Source: Gammaproteobacteria bacterium
GTDB lineage: Bacteria > Pseudomonadota > Gammaproteobacteria > Steroidobacterales > Foliamicaceae
Assembly (NCBI GenBank): GCA_026707445.1
Contig: JAPOWV010000044.1
Span: 1 to 48,724 of the forward strand
Length of the DNA: 48,724 nt
Direction: 5' to 3'
The translations under genes were made by a program, and so were the position numbers. The notes under the pieces are model-generated. The model was not told where the DNA came from and made no database searches. It saw nothing but the letters and a program-made list of their open reading frames with translations. Positions 16,055 to 24,163 of the stretch are shown one piece after another. Position 1 is the stretch's first letter. Every line of letters starts with the position of its first letter.

Positions 16055-17230
16055 ATGACGGTGCTGATAGTCGGTGGTGGTATCGGTGGTCTGGCGGCGG
16101 CCGTAGCGTTGCGCCGCGCAGGCATCAATGCACGGGTCTTTGAGCGCGCTCGGGAGATTCGCGAGGTGGGGGCCGGAGTAACGATATGGTCGAACGCCAT
16201 CATGGCACTCCAGAGCTTGGGGCTGGGCAAGCAGGTTCGATCCCTGGGTTCGGAAATGCTCCGGATCAACGTCCTGTCCGCCAAAGGGAAGCTGATCTCT
16301 TCAATCGACGTGGAGGCAATCTCCCGCGCATGCGGCGCGCCGTCACTCGCATTGCATCGGGCCGATTTGCAGCGAATTCTGCTTGAAGCGCTGGATACGG
16401 ATCAGGTGCATACCGCGAAGGAGTGTGTCGGTGTCACACAGGACCAAAACGGCGTCACGCTTCGGTTTGCCGACGGCACGGAGGCTGCGGGAGAGATTGC
16501 GATCGGCGCGGATGGCGTCCGTTCGGTAGTCCGATCGTCGTTATTCGGAAGTCAGAAACTTCGCTCTGCGCGGTACTACTGCTATCGGGGCATGGCCGCA
16601 ACGCCCAGGGTCACGAAGCACGAGGTTCTCTCGGTGCTGCTTCCCGGAATTCAGCTCGGTGTATTTCCCGAGGTCAGGCCGGGCGAGGCCTATTGGTTCC
16701 TGTGTCGGAACAAGCCGTTCGATGCCACCTTGGCGGATGTCGAGTACGATCACATGGCGTTCCTTCGATCAGTCTCCAGGGAATTCCCCGCAGAGCTCGG
16801 CGCAATGATCGTCGGTACCGACCCGGAGAGGATTCTTGTCGACGAAGTTCTTGATCGTCCTCCAGACAAGCACTGGGGGCACGGCCGGGTCAGCTTGATC
16901 GGCGACGCGGCCCATCCGATGGCCCCGACCTTTGGCCCGGGCGCCTGCATGGCCATCGAGGACGCGGTCATCCTCGCGGACAGCCTTCGACGCGCGATGG
17001 ACCCGGGATCAGGATTGAGGGATTACGAGAACAGACGTCGCCGGCGAACGGCGGCTATCACAAGACTCTCGTGGTACTACGGAAACACTTTTCAATGGGA
17101 GCAACGTGTGCTGGTGATGTTCAGAACACTGCCTGCCGCGTCACCCTTCGGTCCCTGGAAACTGCGGAGAATTCTGCGCAAAGCACTGCGTTTCCGTCTC
17201 CCCGACTTGGCCTGGCAAGCAAACAAATAA
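16055..17230 (+). CDS. FAD-dependent monooxygenase, salicylate-hydroxylase-like
   Basis: A 391-aa class A flavoprotein hydroxylase. It has an N-terminal GGGIGGLAAAVALRRAG (GxGxxG FAD-binding fold), a mid-protein GADGVRSVVR (DG motif, FAD/NADPH contact), and GDAAHPMAPTFGPGACMAIED (GD motif). All three diagnostic motifs are intact. Such enzymes insert one oxygen atom into an aromatic or similar ring using NAD(P)H. ATG 16055 is chosen because the FAD fold starts immediately; the open frame upstream overlaps the DUF1838 gene in another frame. The substrate is unknown. Confidence 0.88.
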   Translation: MTVLIVGGGIGGLAAAVALRRAGINARVFERAREIREVGAGVTIWSNAIMALQSLGLGKQVRSLGSEMLRINVLSAKGKLISSIDVEAISRACGAPSLALHRADLQRILLEALDTDQVHTAKECVGVTQDQNGVTLRFADGTEAAGEIAIGADGVRSVVRSSLFGSQKLRSARYYCYRGMAATPRVTKHEVLSVLLPGIQLGVFPEVRPGEAYWFLCRNKPFDATLADVEYDHMAFLRSVSREFPAELGAMIVGTDPERILVDEVLDRPPDKHWGHGRVSLIGDAAHPMAPTFGPGACMAIEDAVILADSLRRAMDPGSGLRDYENRRRRRTAAITRLSWYYGNTFQWEQRVLVMFRTLPAASPFGPWKLRRILRKALRFRLPDLAWQANK

Positions 17231-17261
17231 GCAAAATCGTTGCGCAGATATAGCAAGGGGC

Positions 17262-17291
17262 TTGCTTCCTGCCCATTATGGGCAATAATAT
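17262..17291 (+). promoter_or_regulatory. Candidate promoter of the nucleotidyltransferase-HEPN pair
   Basis: TTGCTT (17262-17267) and TAATAT (17286-17291) are separated by 18 bp, a reasonable sigma70-type pair. The predicted start of transcription falls about 17298, essentially at the ATG at 17299, which would make the message nearly leaderless. Two palindromes overlap it, fitting autorepression. Confidence 0.4.
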
Positions 17292-17304
17292 GCCCGCAAT
17301 GGGC
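17271..17304. promoter_or_regulatory. Double palindromic operator of the nucleotidyltransferase-HEPN operon
   Basis: GCCCATTATGGGC (17271-17283) is a perfect 6-bp-arm palindrome. GCCCGCAATGGGC (17292-17304) has GCCC/GGGC arms. Their centres are 21 bp apart, two helical turns, so two repressor dimers could bind the same face. They overlap the candidate -10 and the first ATGs. The winged-helix domain of the first gene product is the obvious candidate ligand. Operator function is inferred. Confidence 0.6.
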
Positions 17305-17943
17305 AGGATAGCTTCAACACTACCGGCCAGCGGCAAAGCGGTCCGTCGCTCACGCGCACCGACCAGTCTTGCTGATGCGCTCTTTACCACTACTCAGCAG
17401 CGTGTTCTGGCGCTGTTGTTCGGGCAGCCGGCGCGCAGCTTCTTCGCCAGCGAACTGATCCGGCTGACCGGCTCCGGCTCGGGCGCTGTGCAGCGCGAAC
17501 TCAGACGGTTGGTGTCAAGCGGCCTGGTTATTGCGAAGCACATCGGCAGGCAGAAGCACTTCCAGGCGAACCCCGACTGCCCGGTTTTTGATGAGCTTTG
17601 TGCGATGGTGCGCAAGACCGTCGCCATGGAGGAGCCTATCCGGCAGGCTCTTGCGCCGCTCGCCGAGAAAATTGCGCTCGCCCTGATCTACGGCTCCGTG
17701 GCGAAAGGAGCGGACACTGCAAGTAGCGATATCGACCTTCTGGTCGTAGCTGATAAATTGACGCTGGAGGCGCTGTTTGAGGCGTTTGCCTCTGTCGAGG
17801 CCAGTCTTGCCCGAAAGATAAACCCAACGCTCTACACCATTGCGGAGTTCGAGGGCAGGCGAGCCGCTGGCAACCCGTTCTTGACCCGCGTAATCGAGGG
17901 CGAACACCATGTGCTCATCGGAGACAACGATGCCGCAAGATGA
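17299..17943 (+). CDS. Winged-helix nucleotidyltransferase (MNT-type antitoxin)
   Basis: A 214-aa protein from ATG 17299; ATGs at 17278 and 17290 are upstream in frame but lie inside the operator. The N-terminal winged helix (about residues 15-80) includes QQRVLALLFGQP and GSGSGAVQRELRRLVSSGLV. The C-terminal minimal nucleotidyltransferase carries GSVAKGADTASSDIDLLVV, i.e. the GS-x(n)-DxD metal motif. In characterised MNT-HEPN systems, the nucleotidyltransferase AMPylates and silences the HEPN toxin. Here the wHTH would add promoter control. It overlaps the HEPN-like gene by 14 bp, a typical toxin-antitoxin coupling. Confidence 0.83.
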   Translation: MGRIASTLPASGKAVRRSRAPTSLADALFTTTQQRVLALLFGQPARSFFASELIRLTGSGSGAVQRELRRLVSSGLVIAKHIGRQKHFQANPDCPVFDELCAMVRKTVAMEEPIRQALAPLAEKIALALIYGSVAKGADTASSDIDLLVVADKLTLEALFEAFASVEASLARKINPTLYTIAEFEGRRAAGNPFLTRVIEGEHHVLIGDNDAAR

Positions 17944-18349
17944 GCTCAATAACCTTGTGCGGATTGGCAAACTCAAGCTGGAATCACCAGCACGCGCGGA
18001 GCTTGAAGGACTATTGCGCTCGGGCAGCTTGCGGCTCGACGATAGTCGGCGCATCGATATCAGCCTGGAAAGCCGATTCGACCTCGCTTACAACGCAACT
18101 CACGCATTGGCGCTCGCGGCTCTGCGGGCCGAAGGCTATCGTGCCGATTCTCGCTATCTGGTCTTTCAATGTCTGCAGCACACTGTCGGCCTGTCCAATG
18201 TCCAGTGGCGCGTGCTGGATCAGGCTCACCGCAAGCGCAATCTGGCCGAGTACGAGGGCGAATTGGATGTGGACGAGCAATTACTCGAAGCTATGCTTAG
18301 AGTGGCGAGCGAGGTTGAGAAGCGGGTAGCCAGTCTGATCGCGGAGTAG
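17930..18349 (+). CDS. HEPN-like protein, partner of the nucleotidyltransferase
   Basis: A 139-aa all-helical protein. The central part RFDLAYNATHALALAALRAEGYR resembles the first HEPN helices. A later helix carries the RKRNLAEYEG segment, where canonical HEPN RNases have R-x(4-6)-H. The usual His appears replaced by Tyr, a form I associate with SAV_6107-like HEPN proteins. It begins inside the nucleotidyltransferase gene, so the two are translationally coupled. The role is probably toxin/effector of an MNT-HEPN pair. RNase activity is uncertain because of the changed motif. Confidence 0.68.
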   Translation: MPQDELNNLVRIGKLKLESPARAELEGLLRSGSLRLDDSRRIDISLESRFDLAYNATHALALAALRAEGYRADSRYLVFQCLQHTVGLSNVQWRVLDQAHRKRNLAEYEGELDVDEQLLEAMLRVASEVEKRVASLIAE

Positions 18350-18438
18350 CAGAGCTGGCCAAATCCAAGTAATCGTCGACCGGGAAGAACTTTCAGATCG
18401 GTGCTGAGCGTGCCGGTCTGCGCCGGATGGAGAGAACA

Positions 18439-19941
18439 ATGGAAAGAACAGGTGATCGTGGTCAGCGCATCCGTTGGGAGGAGGAATTCGACGTTGTCAT
18501 CGTCGGTTTTGGCGTCGCTGGCTGTTCCGCTGCGATCGAGGCGCTGGACGCCCGGCCGGACGCCAGGATTCTGATACTGGAGAAGGCGCCGGAGGAGCAC
18601 GCCGGGGGAAACTCCCGTGCTTCGGGTCAGGGCCTGGTCATTCCGAAGGACAAGGAGGCCATGAAGCAGTATCAGCGCAATTTGAGCTATTCGAACCCGG
18701 TTCCAGAGGACCTGCTGGAGTTCTGGGCCAGCGAACTGATGGGGCTCCACCCCTGGATCGAAGAGCGCGCCAGGGAGGCCAAACAGGAATACCGGGTTTC
18801 CGAGCCCATCTACGAATTTGCCGATCTCGGCGCCGAAGCGGCGGTCAGGGAGCAGGCGACGATACTGCCGCGACCGGGAGGGCTATGGGAGGCTTTCCGG
18901 AAGAATATCGACAGGCGCCCGGTCACGGTCTGGTACGAGAGCCCCGCGGTGGACCTGGTACAGGATCGCGACAGCGGCGAGGTGTTCGGCGTTGTTGTCG
19001 AACGCGGCGGCCGGAAGGTTGCCGTCAAGGCCCGCGGTGGCGTCGTGATGGCCTGCGGCGGATATGAACACAACGAGGACATGAAGCGGAATTACGCGGG
19101 GTGGACGGACGTCCCGACCTTCGGCAGCCCGTACAACACCGGCGACGGCATCCATATCCTGCAGCGCGCGGGCGCAGATCTCTGGCATTTGCGCAACCGC
19201 ATGAATTCCGGCGGTTTTCATCTTGCTTTCAAGGTACCCGAATACGAAACAGCGTTCATGCGCGCGTTCGACTACGCCAGCTACAGCTGGATCGAAGTGG
19301 CTGCCGACGACCGCCGTTTCGGCGACGAAACCTACCCGTTCAACCGTACACACTACAAATGGAAGCAGCACGGCCACTACGTCGACACCCTGCATGCCTG
19401 GGTCATGCCCGTGCACATGATCTTCGACGAGAGCGTCCGCAGGAACAATTGCCTGGGCATGAAGTGGATGACCTGGAACATGGCGGTAGAGAAGTACGAC
19501 TGGAGCGAAGACAACAGCAGGGAAGTGGAGAAAGGCTGGATCACCCGGGCCGACTCGATCGCGGAACTTGCGGTCAAGCTGGATCGGGACCCTGATCGGC
19601 TGGTGAAGACGGTTGCCGAATACAACGCCGCCTGCGCCGACAAGACCGATCCCCTCTTCAACAGGGACCCTTCAACGCTGGAGCCTCTCGTGACCCCTCC
19701 GTATTACGCGATCGAACTCAAGCCGGGCCTTGTATGCACGTCCGCCGGGGCGAAGCGAACGCCGAAGGGCGAAGTGCTGAATCGCGCCGACGAAACCATC
19801 CCCGGACTTTATGAGGCTGGGCAACTGGGCTCCATGATCTCCGACCTGTACCAGAACGGCACGTACCTGACGGAAGCCATGATCTCCGGCCGTTCCGCGG
19901 GCCTTAACGCCGTTCGGCGAACTTCAGGAATTTCCCGGTAG
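18439..19941 (+). CDS. FAD-dependent fumarate-reductase/ketosteroid-dehydrogenase-type flavoprotein
   Basis: A 500-aa member of the FAD_binding_2 family. It has an N-terminal DVVIVGFGVAGCSAAIEA (GxGxxG), then ILILEKAPEEHAGGNSRASGQG, the usual flavin-contact segment. Mid-protein VVMACGGYEHNEDM and C-terminal GLYEAGQLGSM close the FAD site. Relatives reduce or dehydrogenate C-C bonds next to carbonyls (fumarate reductases, 3-ketosteroid dehydrogenases, urocanate or tricarballylate enzymes). No haem domain or Tat signal is present, so it is cytoplasmic and needs another electron partner. The ATG at 18427 is an alternative start; 18439 has GGAGAG just upstream. The substrate is unknown. Confidence 0.82.
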   Translation: MERTGDRGQRIRWEEEFDVVIVGFGVAGCSAAIEALDARPDARILILEKAPEEHAGGNSRASGQGLVIPKDKEAMKQYQRNLSYSNPVPEDLLEFWASELMGLHPWIEERAREAKQEYRVSEPIYEFADLGAEAAVREQATILPRPGGLWEAFRKNIDRRPVTVWYESPAVDLVQDRDSGEVFGVVVERGGRKVAVKARGGVVMACGGYEHNEDMKRNYAGWTDVPTFGSPYNTGDGIHILQRAGADLWHLRNRMNSGGFHLAFKVPEYETAFMRAFDYASYSWIEVAADDRRFGDETYPFNRTHYKWKQHGHYVDTLHAWVMPVHMIFDESVRRNNCLGMKWMTWNMAVEKYDWSEDNSREVEKGWITRADSIAELAVKLDRDPDRLVKTVAEYNAACADKTDPLFNRDPSTLEPLVTPPYYAIELKPGLVCTSAGAKRTPKGEVLNRADETIPGLYEAGQLGSMISDLYQNGTYLTEAMISGRSAGLNAVRRTSGISR

Positions 19942-19953
19942 CGGCGGAGTCGT

Positions 19954-20667
19954 CTAGTAACGCAGCAATCCGAGCGCGATGGCCTTGAGCACGGCCTGAT
20001 GTTTGGAGACCACATCGAGCGCCGTCATCGCGTTGCCCAGGTGGAATCGGACCGTCCGCTCGCTGATGCTCAGGATTCGGCCGATCTCCCACGCGGTCTT
20101 GCCCTGCGCGGTCCAGGATAAACACTCGATTTGCCGCAGGGTCAGGGAAGGCGGTTCGGCGAGCTGTGTTCTCTCCCGGTTGATGGACGTGATGTAGGCG
20201 CCTAGAAGGAGCAACGCAGCTTCGAATTCTCCGTTGATCCGCATATTCGGACGAAGGCGTTCGCGGGTGGACAGGCACAGGACGCTGAATGCGAGGCCCG
20301 GACCATGCACCGGGACGGACACGCCGCACTCGATCGCAAGATCGCGCAGTTGCGACAGGACTGCGTGCTCCTGTTGACGGAGAGGTTGGTCCCACCGGCT
20401 CGTGTTCCAGCTGATCGGCGTGACGTTCTCCTCCGCGCGATGCAGGATCGGGTCCACCGTGAACGCCCGCTCCGTCAGGTAAGGGCCTAGCGGCAAGCCT
20501 TCGCTGCAGATCAATTCGGGGCGCTTTCCGGGCTGAAACGAGAAAAACGCGTACTGTTCGAACCCGAGTTCTTCCGTCTGACGGGACAGTAAACCGTGCA
20601 TATTGCGCCGGGTGTCGATGTCGCCGACGCTCTCGTAGAACTCCCAGACCGAACTTTGCATTTCCAT
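19954..20667 (-). CDS. LuxR-family regulator with autoinducer-binding-type domain (solo)
   Basis: A 237-aa protein with an N-terminal autoinducer-binding-like domain (about 1-160) and a C-terminal LuxR helix-turn-helix (about 172-237, LTLRQIECLSWTAQGKT and ISERTVRFHL). By motif alignment to TraR, Y63, D72 and W87 match Y61, D70 and W85 of the acyl-homoserine-lactone pocket. W57 is replaced by Pro (P59). CGVSVPVHG matches the usual pocket-closing strand. No luxI-type synthase is in the window, so it is a LuxR solo. It is transcribed away from the alpha/beta hydrolase operon, with a lux-box-like site between them. It ends 12 bp from the convergent flavoprotein gene. Confidence 0.86.
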   Translation of the reverse strand: MEMQSSVWEFYESVGDIDTRRNMHGLLSRQTEELGFEQYAFFSFQPGKRPELICSEGLPLGPYLTERAFTVDPILHRAEENVTPISWNTSRWDQPLRQQEHAVLSQLRDLAIECGVSVPVHGPGLAFSVLCLSTRERLRPNMRINGEFEAALLLLGAYITSINRERTQLAEPPSLTLRQIECLSWTAQGKTAWEIGRILSISERTVRFHLGNAMTALDVVSKHQAVLKAIALGLLRY

Positions 20668-20758
20668 GCCGGGCCCGGATTGTGACCGGCTGTCCCGGCA
20701 AAAAACGATTATAGAACAGCATTTTCGCGGCCGATCCGCCGGCTACGGGCGACCGCCT

Positions 20759-20778
20759 CCCTGTCGCAATCGACAGGT
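20759..20778. promoter_or_regulatory. lux-box-like operator
   Basis: CCCTGTCGCAATCGACAGGT contains perfect 7-bp arms (CCTGTCG/CGACAGG) around CAAT. It fits the CTG-N10-CAG pattern and 20-bp size of lux boxes. Its centre lies about 43 bp upstream of the start expected from the TATAAG at 20800-20805, the position LuxR-type activators normally use. It sits between a LuxR gene and the divergent hydrolase-receptor-dioxygenase operon. Binding is inferred. Confidence 0.7.
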
Positions 20779-20799
20779 CCTTTTTCTCGCTGCTGGGAC

Positions 20800-20805
20800 T
20801 ATAAG
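20800..20805 (+). promoter_or_regulatory. Candidate -10 element of the alpha/beta hydrolase operon
   Basis: TATAAG, 60 bp upstream of the GTG start. The lux-box-like site occupies the -35 region, as in LuxR class II activation. No independent -35 hexamer is evident. Confidence 0.4.
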
Positions 20806-20864
20806 AAGACATCGATCGCATTGCCTGATCGGTGCGATCGAGGCCGACGCGAGAGGAAAGGAAT

Positions 20865-21596
20865 GTGCAGTTCGTATTGATACATGGCGGTTGGCACGAC
20901 GGATCCGGGTGGGACCAAGTGGCCGGTCATCTTCGCCGGGCGGGCCACGAGGTGGCCGCTCCGACGCTGAACGGCCACGGCCACGGAGTCGACAAGACGG
21001 GCATGACGCACGCGGGCTGTACCGGGGGTGTGGTGGACCTGATCCGCGACTCCGGACTCTCGGACGTGATTCTGGTCGGCCACAGTTATGGCGGGTCCAT
21101 CATCCAGAAAGTGGCCGAGGCGGTGCCGGACCGGCTGCGCCGTCTGGTGTTCTACAACGCATTCGTCCTGCTGGACGGGCAGTGCCTGCTCGACGAGAAC
21201 CCCCCGCATTACCGCGCGCTGGTTGATCATCTCCTGTCCCAAAGTCCGGACGACTCCTTCACGCTGCCTTTCGAAGTCTGCCGTGAAGCCTTCTTCAACA
21301 GCGTTGAGCTCGGCACGGCGCGAGAGTTGTGGGAAACCCATTTTTCGCCCCAGCCGGCCCAGCCGTTCCGGGACAAGCTGGACCTGAAGGCCTTTTTCGA
21401 CCTCGACCTGCCGCGAAGTTATCTGAATTGCACGGAAGACATCGCGCTGCCGCCGGGCCCCGAAACCGGCTGGCATCCGCGCATGTCGAACCGGCTCGGA
21501 CTTTACCGGCTGGTTCAGATGCCCGGCGACCACGAGGCGCTGCTTACGAGCCCGGGACTGCTCGCCGAGAAGCTCATTGAGGCGGGCAGGGATTGA
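20865..21596 (+). CDS. Alpha/beta hydrolase
   Basis: A 243-aa alpha/beta-fold hydrolase. LIHGGWHDGSGW forms the oxyanion-hole HGG segment, GHSYGGS is the nucleophile elbow (Ser), and GDHEALL near the C-terminus supplies the catalytic His. GTG 20865 is chosen because GAGAGGAAAGGA lies just upstream and the fold begins directly. It is most like esterases that lack a signal peptide. It is the first gene of a unit with a TonB receptor (30 bp downstream) and 3-hydroxyanthranilate dioxygenase. It may cleave an ester or amide of the compound imported by the receptor. Confidence 0.86.
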   Translation: MQFVLIHGGWHDGSGWDQVAGHLRRAGHEVAAPTLNGHGHGVDKTGMTHAGCTGGVVDLIRDSGLSDVILVGHSYGGSIIQKVAEAVPDRLRRLVFYNAFVLLDGQCLLDENPPHYRALVDHLLSQSPDDSFTLPFEVCREAFFNSVELGTARELWETHFSPQPAQPFRDKLDLKAFFDLDLPRSYLNCTEDIALPPGPETGWHPRMSNRLGLYRLVQMPGDHEALLTSPGLLAEKLIEAGRD

Positions 21597-21626
21597 CCGC
21601 CACCAAACACCCTGGAGGAACGCACA

Positions 21627-24110
21627 ATGACTCCTGATTCCAAAATGATCCGGACCGGAGCCGGCGCCGCGCCGGCCGTTCTGTTGCTTGGCCTGTTTCC
21701 GGTTTTCGGCGCAGCCCAGACCGATTCGGGCGACTCCCGCGCCGGGGTGGAAATCACCCTCGAGGAGATTGTGGTTACGGCCCGCAAGAGAACGGAGGAC
21801 CTGCAGTCGACGCCCATATCGATCCGCGCTTTCAGCGGCGAAAACCTGGACGCTCGCGGCATCGACCGGATGGACGACCTGGCCAACTACGTGCCCAACA
21901 TGACCTTTCAGAACAGCCCCGGCCACAGCGGATCCAATTCGGCGGCCGCCGTCTATGTCCGGGGCATCGGCCAGCAGGATTTCGTCCCCACCGTGGACCC
22001 CGGCGTGGGCATTTACATAGACGGGGTTTACGTTGCCCGCTCCCTGGGCGCGGTCCTGGACGTGCTGGACATCGAACGCATCGAAGTGCTTCGCGGGCCG
22101 CAGGGCACGCTGTTCGGCCGCAACACGACCGGCGGCGCGATCAACATCATCACGCAGGCGCCGGGTGATGCATTCTCCGGGAGCGTCGACGTGAAGCTCG
22201 GGAGCGACGAACGCCAGGACGTTCGCTTAAGCGGAAACCTGCCGCTGTCCGACAACTCCGGCGTAAGGTTCTCGGTCGCAAGGCTGAGCCAGGACGGATA
22301 CGTGCACCGCATGGCCGACGATGTCAGCCTCGGCGACGACGATACCCTCACGGGCCGCCTGCGGTTCTACGGCGAACTGACGGACAGGCTGAGTCTCGAT
22401 TTCAGCGTCGATTTCAGTCGCGATCGCGAAAACGGGCCGCCCATGGAACTTACCGCCATCGGCTTCGGATCGTTCTTCTACAACCCGGTGGATGCGAACG
22501 GCAATTTCGATCCCGGCGCCATCGGCAGGCAGATAGCGGCCCTGGGAATCAACTCGCTCACGCCGGTCGATAACTTCGCGTTGCTGCACAACTGGATCCA
22601 GGCCATCGTGCTGCCCCAGTTCGGCATTACCAGCGGCGCCGACTGCCTCACGCAGATTCCCGGCCAGCCTTTCAGCGGCGCAGGCAATCCCGGCAACCCG
22701 TCCTGTTACAACGCCCAATACATACTGGGGGACGGCCGCGATGCAGGCACGGCGCCCACGGTCTCCGACCTGGAGACGGCGGGTTATGCGCTGACGGCAA
22801 CCTGGGACGTGAATGACGATCTGCAGGTCAAGTCCATAACGTCAATACGGACGCTGGAAGGCGAATTCTCCCGTGACGGCGACCATTCCCCGCTGCCGAT
22901 CGTCCTGTTGACGGACACCTACGAGCAGGACCAGTTCGCCCAGGAATTGCAGTTGCTCGGGACCGGTCTTTCGGACCGCCTGAACTGGATCGTCGGCCTG
23001 TACCTGTTCTCGGAAGACGGGCTGAACGTCAATGACGTCTTCTTCCCGCCCGCGGACGTGCGCAGCGGCGGCGAATTCGACAATGAGAGCAATGCCCTGT
23101 TCGCACAGGCCAGTTACGACCTGAGCGACCGCTGGCGCGCCACGCTGGGCCTGCGTTACACGGACGAGAAGAAGAGCTTCTCCCCCGACCAGTACATACT
23201 CGCCGACAGGACGGCGGTGGACACCGACGGCGACAACGTTCCCGACCGTCCGGCCTTCGGCGTCGGCGCGCGCGTTCTGCCGTTCGTGACGGAGGAGGTG
23301 GAAATAACCGAAGCGACGCCGCTGCTCAACGTGTCCTACCAGGCGACCGATGACCTGATGCTCTATGCCACCTGGTCGGAAGGATTCAAGAGCGGCGGGT
23401 TCACGCAGCGCGTTTTTCCCCCGCTGACCATCGTTCCGACCTTCGACCCGGAGTTTGTGACCTCGTATGAGTTCGGATGGAAATTCACGGGCCTGGGCAA
23501 TCGCCTGCGTCTCAACGGGGCTCTCTTCACGACCGATTACAAGGACATCCAAGTGTCCATTTTCGATCCGTCCGGGGGCAATACCGCGCCCATCTTCCGT
23601 AACGCGGCCGAGGCCGGAATCGGCGGGATGGAAGTGGAACTGAGCCTGTTGGCCACCAACGGAATTTACCTTGAAGCAGGGCTCGGATGGCTCGACCCGG
23701 CGTTCGAAGCCGTCGACGAGCGCGCCGACGAAATCACGCTGGACAGCAAGTTCGAACGCGTGTCGGAATGGACGGGTTTCCTGTCCGTTGCCCGTGACTT
23801 TGCCACGCCCATGGGAACGTTCACGCCCAGGCTGGACTATTCCTTTCGCAGCGACTACTTCAACGATGCGCTCAATACGCCGGACATCGCGCAGGCGGAC
23901 AGCGTAACGCTGATCAACCTGAGTCTGGCCTGGCAATCCCCTGGCCAACGCTGGTCCGCCCTGTTGGCTTGCACCAATATCGGCGACGAGCAATACGTCG
24001 TGGCCGGCCTCCATAACACGACCTTCGATATTCGTGAGCGGATCCATCACCGGGGCCGCGAGTGCTACGCTACCGGCAGTTTCCGATTCGGCGCCGTTGC
24101 GTCGCGCTAG
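21627..24110 (+). CDS. TonB-dependent receptor
   Basis: An 827-aa outer-membrane receptor with a GGAGGA ribosome-binding site. Signal peptide about 1-32, TonB box EEIVVTARKR, then a plug domain with the VEVLRGPQGTLFGRNTTGGAIN segment. The 22-strand barrel ends in F-x-aromatic-type strands. It belongs to the large receptor group (EEIVVTARKR type) of marine proteobacteria that import aromatic, terpenoid or similar ligands as well as siderophores. It lies between an alpha/beta hydrolase and a ring-cleaving dioxygenase, so a catabolic substrate is likelier than iron. The ligand is unknown. Confidence 0.92.
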   Translation: MTPDSKMIRTGAGAAPAVLLLGLFPVFGAAQTDSGDSRAGVEITLEEIVVTARKRTEDLQSTPISIRAFSGENLDARGIDRMDDLANYVPNMTFQNSPGHSGSNSAAAVYVRGIGQQDFVPTVDPGVGIYIDGVYVARSLGAVLDVLDIERIEVLRGPQGTLFGRNTTGGAINIITQAPGDAFSGSVDVKLGSDERQDVRLSGNLPLSDNSGVRFSVARLSQDGYVHRMADDVSLGDDDTLTGRLRFYGELTDRLSLDFSVDFSRDRENGPPMELTAIGFGSFFYNPVDANGNFDPGAIGRQIAALGINSLTPVDNFALLHNWIQAIVLPQFGITSGADCLTQIPGQPFSGAGNPGNPSCYNAQYILGDGRDAGTAPTVSDLETAGYALTATWDVNDDLQVKSITSIRTLEGEFSRDGDHSPLPIVLLTDTYEQDQFAQELQLLGTGLSDRLNWIVGLYLFSEDGLNVNDVFFPPADVRSGGEFDNESNALFAQASYDLSDRWRATLGLRYTDEKKSFSPDQYILADRTAVDTDGDNVPDRPAFGVGARVLPFVTEEVEITEATPLLNVSYQATDDLMLYATWSEGFKSGGFTQRVFPPLTIVPTFDPEFVTSYEFGWKFTGLGNRLRLNGALFTTDYKDIQVSIFDPSGGNTAPIFRNAAEAGIGGMEVELSLLATNGIYLEAGLGWLDPAFEAVDERADEITLDSKFERVSEWTGFLSVARDFATPMGTFTPRLDYSFRSDYFNDALNTPDIAQADSVTLINLSLAWQSPGQRWSALLACTNIGDEQYVVAGLHNTTFDIRERIHHRGRECYATGSFRFGAVASR

Positions 24111-24163
24111 GGAATGAAGACAGGCGCGATAATTCGGCGGTTGGCTTTCGGAACTCGCGCTGC

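Noticed and set aside
18439..19941. Flavoprotein as periplasmic flavocytochrome fumarate reductase
   Set aside because: No signal peptide and no CxxCH haem motif.
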